Shown in pieces: positions 55,026-64,000 of a stretch of DNA of 64,000 nucleotides. The translations under genes were made by a program, and so were the position numbers. Location of the stretch: NCBI GenBank assembly GCA_033977485.1, contig CM066994.1, forward strand, positions 46,897,155-46,961,154, in the 5' to 3' direction. The stretch comes from Hydrangea macrophylla (lineage: Eukaryota > Streptophyta > Magnoliopsida > Cornales > Hydrangeaceae). The notes under the pieces are model-generated. The model was not told the origin of the DNA and did not search any database. It worked only from the letters and a program-made list of their open reading frames with translations. Within the stretch, counting starts at the first letter, position 1. Each line of letters begins with the position of its first letter.

Positions 55026-55544
55026 ATCATGAGTTAAGGGGGGTGGTTAGGGAATGTGAGGGATTGTCATAGTGAGGTGAGGTGATGACTTGAGTGTGGG
55101 AGGGTTTTAGTGGTTAGGGGTGTAAGGTGGTGGGTATAAAGATGATGGGTTTGGTGGGGTTAGTAGTCCTTTCCCAAAATCAAAGAATTCGGTTGATTTG
55201 GTTGACGTGATGCATCTCGAAATACGTACGCGGTTAAAGTCACATACAATGCAGTCCAAGAAAAATACAGGTTCGGGTGCTATTACAGTCCAAGTCTACG
55301 TATTACAGTATGGGTATATGTTTAATGTTTGGGGTTAAAATAAAAATATCGATAATATTTATAATCCTAATTATAGCTTATGAAGTTAAAATGACATCGG
55401 GTCCGAATATAATATAACCTATAGTTATAATACCTAGTAACTACGAATATTAAAATCATGATATTAAGATATGGGGTACAGGGATAAATACAAAACTACC
55501 CTCGGGAATCTATTTAATATATTCTAATTTTCATGGGTATTACA

Positions 55545-56352
55545 AAAGTAAAGTAGAGTACAACTACTCGAAACTACATTTAATTAAACTAAAAGGCCTT
55601 ACTAGCCGGCCATGGTGGCTGAATGATGAAGAAGAAAGTTGATATATTAATGCATTTGTTTGGTCAAGGACCCTTACAAAGGAGTACAATACAAGTATTT
55701 ATAGGAAGAGACAACAATTACTTTGAATTTGAATTTCATTTTCCTGCAACTATAATAATTAATAATTCAAATTTCTACAACTTTCAGGTAATTAACTACT
55801 AGTTAGTGGGAGATGCTCCTATGATAACAAGTGTCTTCAAGTAACTTTCATATTCATCATGAACATTGATCTTCAAGTAACCAACCATGATCTCCCCTTG
55901 TAATGCCAAGTGTCCTGCAAGTAATCTTCCAAGTTCACATGGAAACATATAATAATAATAATAATACAAAAAATCTATATTATATTCTATGGTACAAACA
56001 CAAGGTGGTATAGTTGTTCCAACAAGTTGTGATTATGTCCCAACATATATGTAACTTTGAAAACTATTTTGGAGGCTGTTTTGGCAAATTAAAGAACTAA
56101 TTTTGTGGTTCATAACTGAACCGGTGATCAAGTGTTTGGTAAGTGTCAATTCTTTTGAGTGAGTTTGTTCCTTGTTTAACATCTTAATTAAAATTGGTTC
56201 TTTGTCGAACCAACATAACTTTAGTTCTCACATAAACTAGTTAAAAATATAAGATTTCGAATAAACATGGTCCAATTTTAGACTTTAACAAACAGAGCCC
56301 AAGTTTTAAAACAAAAATAAAATCCAAAGTTACAATATGGTTGAACGGGTCA
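55545..56352. other. Spacer between solo LTR C and element B
   Basis: No gene. 55624-56045 looks like a Copia-type LTR in minus orientation; the remainder (56046-56352) holds nothing I recognise. Confidence 0.5.
55624..56045 (-). mobile_element. Possible Copia-type LTR or fragment
   Basis: Minus strand reads TGTTGGGACATAATC at 56045, CCTATAAATACTTGTATTG near 55705 (TATA box, Copia-like context) and ends CTTCTTCATCA at 55624. About 420 bases is a typical Copia LTR size. Flanks CTGAA and TATAT do not match and no primer site is adjacent, so it is at best a solo LTR with lost TSD. Confidence 0.4.
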
Positions 56353-56645
56353 TGTCACACCCTAATCCGCCACGTGCGGATTAGACTGTGTAACAAAGGA
56401 TTTCCCTAAAGATTTACATGTAAAGGAACTTCATTAGATCAAACCAATCCCAAGGGTAAAATGGACATTTTTAAAAATTTGCCGGGATTCACCTCAAAAG
56501 ATAGTTCTTCAAATAAGGAATCCAACATTGAAAATGGCACGTGAAAACAAACTCCCTAGACCAAGTTATGTTAACTTAAATTTTGAATTTGAGTGTCCAA
56601 ATTACTCTAAAGCTTCTGCCAATAGTTAGCTCAATCTAACTTCTA

Positions 56646-56815
56646 CAGAAATAATTCTGCCCAAAGTTCGATTAATCTAACTCTCTGCAGAAACAATTCT
56701 GGCCAAAGTTCGATTAATCCAACTTTCTGCAGAAGCAATTCTGCCCAAAGTTCGATTAATCCAAATTTTTGCAGAAGCAATTCTGCCCAAAGTTCAATTA
56801 ATCCATCTTTTTTGC
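56646..56815. repeat. 42-base tandem repeats in the element B LTR
   Basis: CAAAGTTC(G/A)ATTAATC recurs at 56662, 56704, 56746 and 56788, an exact 42-base period, each with TGCAGAA(G/A)CAATTCTG, itself partly palindromic (CAGAA...TTCTG). Confidence 0.9.
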
Positions 56816-58684
56816 AAAAGTATTATGTTGTTGCTAAAAATTCCTACTTGCAAGTTTAAACCAAACCAAATCAACATCAAAACTCATGGGACTTATGGAA
56901 AACACTTCAAAACATGTCTAAGTACTTCCAAATGCTCCAAAACTTACACACAAACACTCTCTTGTCTCAAACAATCCATGAAACCATGTATCACAAGAGA
57001 AGAACACAACATGCATCATTTTCAACATTAAGCTTAACATGAGTAAACAAAACCTATCAAAACTTGTCCAACCCTCTCCAACTCCTTCCATATATGTTCC
57101 ATTTGAAATCCAATCATACCCATAACATTTGAAGTACTCAAAGGATGTAGAAACAAGTTTTACATAAGACTCAATGGGTTTTACCACCATTCGCAAACCA
57201 AAATACACTCCTTCTCACTTCTCAAGTTTAGACAAAGTCTCATTAACATTAACCAAACACCATAAAAGTTTTCAAAAGCATTTCAAAGCATTTGAGAAGT
57301 TGTTTGATCAATCAAAACACATGGGTTCATCCTTAGAAACATGAACTTCCATCAACTCCTCATTTATCCCAAAATATGCATAAACATTCAAGTATAAGGA
57401 AACCAAATTTAATTAACATTCACGGTTACCTAATCCTCAAGTTCTTTCCTAGTATACACAACATAGGGTTTGCAAGTGTAACCCACATAACAAAACTCAT
57501 AAACAACATCAACTTAGACTTGTCATATTACAACCTCCCAAAACTCAAGTTGTTCAAACATTAGAGTTATATTTTGAAACTAAAACCATCTAAGCGTATG
57601 GACATAATCACATATATTTATAACTCCCAAGCCCAAACCCGATGTGCCGGTCATTTCCTCTCCTCTTCCATTCTGTACCTGCGGTAGTTGTTGTTTACCA
57701 CAACAGAAAAGGAAAATGGTTTTCTTAAGTATTACGCTTAGTGAGAAATCTAAACATGAATGAATGCTTAATATATTTGTAATCGCCGAATCACCGGTTC
57801 AATGATTCATTCAGACCCGAAGACCTTCCCTTGGTCCCGTGATCACTTCTATTCTTTGGACTTTTGTATTTATCGGATTCTTCCACTTCTCCTTCCTTAT
57901 TACTCTCAAAAATGAATTATTTTTTCGATGCTCATTGATTACCACATAAACACATAAGCACATAAACATGTCAAATTCAGATAATTGATATGAAAATCTC
58001 AAAATTAGCATTTTCATAGCCTCTAAGCATAGTTTATCATCTCTAAGCATCATTGAAGCATTAAACACATTTAGGCATAATCATACTTTAGTTAGAAAAC
58101 TCACCTCTTATAGATTCTACCCCAAATAAGCTAAAAATGCTGAAATTTACCAAAACCAGGCTCAAATTCTACTCCAAAGTAGTTCTTACACGTTTTCGGC
58201 AAACCGCGTGTCACCGATTAGAGTGAGCTACCAAAATTTGATGACTAAAACGTAAATTAGAAGTATAGAAACGGTTGCCTCACCTCCACGAGTCCGAATA
58301 TGGCTTCGATTCACGAATTAGACGTCGGACAGCGACGGTACGGCGAATAAACGGCGTCAGCGTCTCGTGTTCTCTCGTCGACTCTCTTTCTTCTTTATTT
58401 TCTGTAAATTTTGAGACACTCTAAATCTCTTGACATCCACACACTCACATGCAACTAATATTGAGGTGTTAACCTCTCATATTTTCTATCTTTTCATTTA
58501 CACCCCCAATAGTTTCTAAGCACTTATTATGAAACCCCCAAACATTCCATTAACTAACCAATTATCTACATAGGTGTTTGTCTAAGTCCTGTATGGGTCC
58601 CAACGTGGGTCCCAAATATTTTGTGAAATTGCTAACGTACCTACCAATTTTGAATCATTTCCATTTATACCCTTATTTAGGTGT

Positions 58685-61600
58685 TGTGGACACGCGGAAT
58701 CGGACCACTTCTCTTGTTTGAGATTGCTTTGAAATTGATTTGAATCAAGGAAAGAAAACGAAAGGTTTGTTGAAAACAGATACAGAGTCGCCACTTGGTC
58801 TTTAAGGAACCAAGAAACCTAATTTTGACTCACCCAAGCGGATAAGGGCACCGGCCCTTCATAACCAAAGAATTTGGTTCGGGGTTTTGGTACGAGAGAG
58901 GAAGGAGCCTTTGTCACGACTAAAACACCCTCAACTCGCCCCGTATTTCGACGGGCCTCAATTAGCATCCAAATAATCATCTTATACTATGTTTGGTTCG
59001 ACAAATAATACTATGATAGTATATTACATCACATAAGAAACTTGAAAATGGAAGATCTAAAGATAAGATATCATTCATAAGATCTAAGTCAAGTATCATG
59101 CAATGTAAAGTGAAAGATCACACAAATAAACCTAGGAAAAATCGTCTAATCATGTATCAAGTAATTAAGTTTCCTTAATCTAAAGGGGATATGAATTTGT
59201 TCTTGAAACAAGTAAAAAGAAATGAAAATATGCTTAGCAAGCTAGTATGATGCATGTTATTCTTTGAGAAAAGAAGATCTTCTCAATCCCCGGGACGGAT
59301 GAGAAAGGACGATTAGATCGAGGGAAAGCATGAACGTGTGATCAAGTTCATTTCTTATAATCTTCTTAGATTAAGAGTTACAAAAATCCCAAATCTTGCA
59401 TGAATGTATTGTATGTACCTAAAAATGTGCAAAGGTTGTAGTGTGTTTTGTGTACATGGATTTCTACAATGACTTAGAAGCCTAAAATGTGCATGAATGA
59501 ATGGATTAAATCAACATGGGATATATACAAATGTAGTATGAACTACTTCCTAAGATATGGGCTAATTTGGAATGCATATGAGCATCAAATCAAAGAATAA
59601 AAGTTGAAATGTGCTTGCTGTGAATAGTGGACAGATTGCATGTGTTACTTTGCAACATTATAATGGGAGGTCAAACGTGCCTAGAAAAATGTGAGAAAAC
59701 TCAAAGCTCATTCTTATTATGTCTAAAAAATAACCCAAAAGGCCAAACATCAATAGCTATCACAGATTAAAAGAAAAAAATCAGAATGTACACATGACTC
59801 AGAAACAAAAACTGCACTGTTGACGGATTTTGTATGATTTTTCATAAATCAAAGAAAAGGTTTATGATGACCCATTATGTACCAAAAGTTTTCTAAGACA
59901 CCCAAGTTGTATAAAAAAAATAGAAAAGACATATGTACAGTGATGAAAATGTCCAGAATAAGTGCAAGAAGTTGGGTGAACATTCTGTGAGAACAGAGGC
60001 AGATTATGAATATGAACTTCTCACATCCAAAACAAATACTTTTACATCTCTATAATTGATGAGAGAAATTAGGGACAAACTATGATGTATTAGGAAGGTT
60101 TTCCAAGTGGTTTCATCATCATAACTCTAGTATTTAATTCAAAACAAATCTTTGAATCTGAACAGCTCACTGTTTTGGGTCATTATTTTGGAGATTTTGG
60201 GGAAAGCAAAGTTTTGTTTCTTGAAACCAAATGAGGGGGATTGAGAGGGGTTTTGAGATAGATGTTTTGAAAACATATTTTCAACACTCAATAAGGATTA
60301 TGGCCACTTAGAATACCAACATCAAACTCATCATTAAGAATCTCCAAGATTGTTGGAGAGATTTATTTTATTTTTGAACATAACTTCAATACATTCCAAG
60401 AATACCTTGGAAGTATTGAGGTTATGATCATCATCTATCAAACATGTTTTTGAGGTCAAGAGCTACTATCCATAAGGATTCACTCACCCCAAACTTCATG
60501 TCATCACTTAGATGATGATGAACTAGTAAGTAAATAAAGAAAATCAAAAAGAAATGGGATAAGAAGAGATGGACAATAAATAAACAAGCAAGTAGATGAT
60601 GATCAATAGATGATATTCATGAAGCATGAACTTGTAGATTGGTGTTTCACTCATATGTAATGACACTAGACATGGAAATAGCTTCTACTCTCTTAAATGC
60701 TCACTAAAATGGTGGTTGAGAGTATTGAATGTTGAAATAAACGGAAGTAATGAAGTAAAAACAAGGTTTAGAACTCACTTTTGTTTTGAAAATCAAAGAA
60801 GAAAGCTTCTTTTCTCTCTACTCTAACCTTATCTCTACAACTTTCTCTCCCAAACTTTTTCAAAACTCACATTTGACTCTCCCAAAATGAGGAGTAATGG
60901 GGTGTTTATATAGGCCAACTTGGGGTGGTTTTGGGATTTAGAAAGTATTCCCATTGGCTCCAAACATCTGAAATCATAAAACTATGTCGTTTTGGCTTTT
61001 AATTAATCAAAATGGGACCACAAAACATATTACAAAAATACACTGTTCTGGAGGGGAGTGCCGCGGCGGCAGTGGGCCAGTGCCGCAGCGGCAGTGCTCC
61101 TCCCTTCGTCTGGATAATGCTGTTTAGGCCCCCTGATGTTCCGGTATTTGCGAAAAGGCCCTATTTCGTCCGAAATTTACAGAAAATGCGTACGAACTCC
61201 AAATTGAGGTTGTGATATACCGTTGGAAAGGTAATGGAGTCTACTTTACATAAAAAATAGTTCGGGGATAGGTCACCTTGAAAAGTTTTGCGGTATTCGC
61301 GATAAAAGCCGGTTTGATCGCCTTTTTCACCTTCGGAAATTCATAATAAATTCGTTTTAAATCCAGAAATTATGTACGATATACCGTTGCCAAGCTATTG
61401 ACCTCTAGTATCCATGAAAAATATTTGAAAATTGTTTTGGTGCCCCGATTCCAAAGTCAAATTCTGGTCAAACTGGTCAAACCTGGGATTCCCGGGAAGT
61501 TCTGGAAACCTCCGGGAGTTCCCGGGAGCCGATGTTTTCGCTCGATTTTCTTTTGGAACTTGTTTTTAACACTTTTCCATGATTTAAAATGATTTTGGTG

Positions 61601-62003
61601 AATTCGGACGATTTCGGTCAAACTTGGTCAAACTTGGTCAAACCTGGTCAAACCTTGGTCAAACCTGGTCAAACCTTGGTCAAACCTAGTCAAACCTTGG
61701 TCAAACCGGTCAACGGGGACTTTTCGGGAACTTCCGGGACTTCCGGGGGTCTCTGGGAGTCGACGATTTCATCTGGTTTCTCTTTAAAGCTCTATTTATC
61801 GCTTTTCTTACGACATAGCATGTTTTCAGAACTTTGGGACCAAATCTGGGAGTTTTCGGGCTTTTAGGGGCATTTTGGTCATTCTGAGCATTCTGAGAGA
61901 TGGAGCTGACTTCCGAGAGTCCTTTCGAGTCTTTTGCGATCATTGCGAACCACCAAGCTATGGGTCTCCTAAATCCGATAGCCGACAAAATGGGGTGTCT
62001 ACA
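58685..62003 (-). mobile_element. Inverted Tat solo LTR, same family as element I
   Basis: Reads on the minus strand from TGTAGACACCCCATTTTGTC (62003) to CGTGTCCACA (58685), about 3.32 kb, colinear with LTR2/LTR3. Flanks GGTGT (58680-58684) and GGTAT (62004-62008) differ at one base. It is more diverged from LTR2 than LTR3 is. Landmarks on the minus strand: TATA box 60906-60912, palindromes 61057-61095, W-box array 61616-61713 (nine intact sites and one altered), two-hairpin element near 58901-58955 with a GAAA loop, primer-site-like motif 58785-58793. Confidence 0.92.
61616..61713 (-). promoter_or_regulatory. Expanded W-box array in the inverted Tat solo LTR
   Basis: GGTCAA (TTGACC on the LTR strand) occurs nine times plus one AGTCAA variant at 9 to 11-base spacing, against seven in LTR2 and LTR3. 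Confidence 0.6.
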
Positions 62004-62308
62004 GGTATCCAAACTAATACCAAATGCTAACATATATCGTCATAATATGAAAGCATCCTTTAACAAGTATTCATGTATTCATATAAATGCATTTAACACA
62101 TAAAATGCAAATTTTATTACTCGGCCCTTCACTGGGTCCTACTTCCAAATCTCTTCCTTCTCATTGGGGACCTTTCCAATTGTGTCCTTCACCGAATACT
62201 TTTGTTTCACGAGCGAGTCCAAGCCTCCCCTTAATCCATTTTTACACACTAATTATGATAATTAATGCATATTAAGATGATAATTAACCTTTTCTCCGGG
62301 TACGGGTG

Positions 62309-62770
62309 TTACATTTCTCCCTCCCTAAAAGGAAGTTTGGTCTCCAAACTTATTCTTACCTCAGGAATCAAAAAGATGCGGTACTTTGCTTGGATCTCAT
62401 CCTCTCATTCCCAAGTAACTGCCTCGACAGAATGGCTACGCCATTGAACCATCACCCAAGGAATCACCTTAGTTCTCAATATTTGATCCTTTCTATCAAG
62501 GATTTGCACTGGATGCTCCACATAAGTCATATCTTCCCAAATCTCTAGCGGTTCTGGAATGATGACATTTTTTGAATCGGATACATAACGTCGAAGCATC
62601 GACACATGGAACACATTATGAACATTTGCCAACTCTTGTGGCAATTCCAAGCGATAAGCTAGTGATTCAACTCAATTCAAAATTAGATAAGATCCGATAT
62701 ATCTCAAACTGAGCTTACTTCGCTCACCAAACCATGCGATGCCTTTCGAAGACGATACTTTCCTCATCTC
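62309..62770 (-). pseudogene. Element B polyprotein C-terminus (chromodomain region), degenerate
   Basis: Minus strand near 62770-62680 gives SSKGIAWFGERSKLSLRYIG, then 62650-62405 ELANVHNVFHVSMLRRYVSD, HPVQILDRKDQILRTKVIPW, QWRSHSVEAVTWE, then a TGA, then EDEIQAKYRIFLI. This is the end of chromovirus integrase with the chromodomain-type tail. The frame ends at a TAA two bases inside the LTR (62309-62311), and overlaps the polypurine tract. A stop also interrupts the frame just before 62650. The chromodomain would direct integration to modified histones; this copy is broken. Confidence 0.8.
62314..62330 (-). other. Polypurine tract of element B
   Basis: Minus strand TTTTAGGGAGGGAGAAA immediately before the LTR start TGTAACACC. 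Confidence 0.8.
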
Positions 62771-64000
62771 ATAGTACTAGATGAATATAAATATTCATTC
62801 TCAAACTTTTAACAGTTCATGTATAACAACTCGATTCAAATCTGACTCCTGACCATGTATCACAGAATAAATTACCTTGATTGGTTCTGATTATAATTGC
62901 AATTGACAAGCAACTGGTTCTCTTTCCTCCAATATTTCAAATAGTCTCAGTCATTCTAGAATTTAACTTAATTATTTGTTAATCATTACCTTGTAGTAAG
63001 ATGTTCTCCCATGATTCAGTTTCCTTTCCATCGCCTCTTGCTAGATTCAAAACTTTTATACAATTCAAATCACATACTTGGCTTTTAGGTTTCAACACGT
63101 TCTTCTGTCAAGTGGAGTCCAATCTCTTTTCTTTCGTAATAATTCTAAATTCCTTCCTCAAAATTCATTCTATGTTTCTTTTACACATCTCCATCAGATG
63201 TTCAGCATAAGGTACACTTTCCAAATCCTAAACTGTGCAGATTGTTGAACTTGCCTATCCTTTGATACATATGGTATAGGCACCAATAAATGGAATCCTT
63301 GCACCCATTCGTCAATCTTTGTAGCATTTCTAACCAAGAAGTAGTTGATTTTCCTACGACTCGAATCAAATACATCCCAACAGTCCCCAAACTTAGTTTT
63401 CCATTGTTTACCCAAGCATGCAATGCCTTTTGAAGGCATCACTTGTATGTAAACAACGTCATTCATTGATCTCCATCTCAAATATTCATAGACACTTACC
63501 CTTTTCAATATCTTGTGACACAGTAAGTAGAATAATACATAGATCACAAGTTACTTTCAGACTTCATTTTGAATTCATTTCAAAATATAATATTTTAACT
63601 TAAAACCAAAGTTGGAAATAATGTGCGCATTAAGCTTCTTAGTCCCAATAATAGTTATTCCTTCAAAATTTCACTCTTTTTTTTTAACAAAAGATAATTT
63701 TCAAGACATTTTTTAAAAAATTATTTCCAGATTCAACATGAAACTAGTATGATCTCAAAACATTTTCTACTTGTTCACACATGTATAAATTCATTTGACA
63801 TCATCCAAAACTATCTCAAAATTTTCTAATGCATTATTAGTAACTAAATCCAAAGTCTGAAAGTCTCTCGTGACGTATTAGGACATCCGACAATTGCTAC
63901 AGTGTAGTGCAATAGTTAGATCTCAATAAATTATAGAAACTAAAAAGAGTAATCTTACCTGTTGCACGTGGTGATTGAATAGCTTTTAGAGTGGTTTAGA
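62771..64000 (-). other. Decayed interior of element B
   Basis: Mostly A+T-rich decayed DNA. On the minus strand 63300-63440 again gives a KGIA-like stretch (VMPSKGIACLGKQWKTKFG), resembling SSKGIAWFGERSKLSLR at 62690-62770, so this part of pol seems duplicated or rearranged. No other motif is readable. Confidence 0.5.

Larger units (their letters stand above)
40010..55544 (-). mobile_element. Chromovirus-type solo LTR C, interrupted by elements II and III
   Basis: On the minus strand it begins TGTAATACCC at 55544 and ends GGGGCATGACA at 40010. Flanks AAATT (40005-40009) and AAAGT (55545-55549) form a 5-base TSD with one mismatch. The pieces 40010-42217, 52442-52743 and 54151-55544 join to about 3.9 kb. 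No internal region of its own remains. It resembles the element A LTR (ends, GCGTGAATTATG block). 40752-41060 contains three diverged copies of a block with facing GATTACT/AGTAATC motifs; 54760-55030 is TA- and CA-rich low-complexity DNA. Confidence 0.8.
56353..62313 (-). mobile_element. 3' LTR of chromovirus-like element B, interrupted by a Tat solo LTR
   Basis: Minus strand starts TGTAACACCCGTACCC at 62313 and ends GGATTAGGGTGTGACA at 56353. Pieces 56353-58684 and 62009-62313 join to about 2.64 kb. The element interior lies to the right, with a polypurine tract at 62314 and the pol end overlapping the LTR edge. Outer flank is GGTCA; the other end is outside the window. No genes inside. Confidence 0.8.

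Noticed and set aside
55624..56045. A complete Copia solo LTR with target duplication
   Set aside because: The flanks CTGAA and TATAT do not match, so only a possible LTR or fragment is reported.

Overview
The window is transposon-packed intergenic DNA from a flowering plant nuclear genome. The basis is plant-type LTR retrotransposons (a chromovirus-like Ty3/gypsy family and the Tat/Ogre lineage with its second, archaeal-type RNase H), a CACTA transposon with TGTGACGC subterminal repeats, Mutator-like MITEs, plant mobile domain (PMD) and DUF7745-like genes, GT-AG introns and microsatellites. A eudicot with a large genome is my guess; the sequence does not fix the species. I see no ordinary host gene, tRNA, rRNA or CRISPR.

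Layout. 1-4386: the 5' end of a minus-strand chromovirus (A), with an uninterrupted gag-protease frame running off the left edge, a Met-tRNA primer site and a 2.7 kb 5' LTR. 4387-6087: spacer with two MITEs and a microsatellite. 6088-39015: a CACTA transposon (TSD TAT) without visible transposase, split by a Tat solo LTR (12021-36676, TSD GAGTG/AAGTG). That LTR is itself split by a Tat/Ogre-like retrotransposon (12438-34141, exact TSD AATGC) with three LTRs: a truncated first LTR, a duplicated 3' end, then a full element. 39016-40009: spacer. 40010-55544: a 3.9 kb chromovirus-type solo LTR (C) split by a second Tat element (42218-52436, TSD AAATA) and a 1.4 kb deletion derivative (52744-54145, TSD CAAAC). 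55545-56352: spacer with a Copia-like LTR fragment. 56353-64000: the 3' LTR and degenerate pol end of another minus-strand chromovirus (B), its LTR split by an inverted Tat solo LTR (58685-62003).

Gene content. The first Tat element has gag-pol in one frame broken by five stop codons and no frameshift. Between pol and its 3' UTR it carries two genes on the opposite strand: an apparently intact six-exon gene (26776-28955) for a 562-residue PMD protein, and a DUF7745-like gene with one internal stop. The second Tat element carries a different, broken multi-exon antisense gene at the same place (48826-51007), resembling the plant 'putative gypsy type transposon' family plus a coiled-coil tail. 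So the Tat elements here hold swappable antisense cargo.

Non-coding structure stands out. The Tat LTRs share a two-hairpin element with a GNRA tetraloop that covaries between families, tandem W-box (TTGACC) arrays, G+C-rich palindromes upstream of TATA boxes, and a primer-site-like motif embedded near the LTR 3' end. The 3' regions contain hairpin repeats with paired base changes. Insertion order can be read from nesting and target duplications: CACTA, then Tat solo LTR, then Tat element I; chromovirus C LTR, then Tat element II and the small derivative. All coordinates come from reading by eye; family names rest on motif recognition, not on searches.
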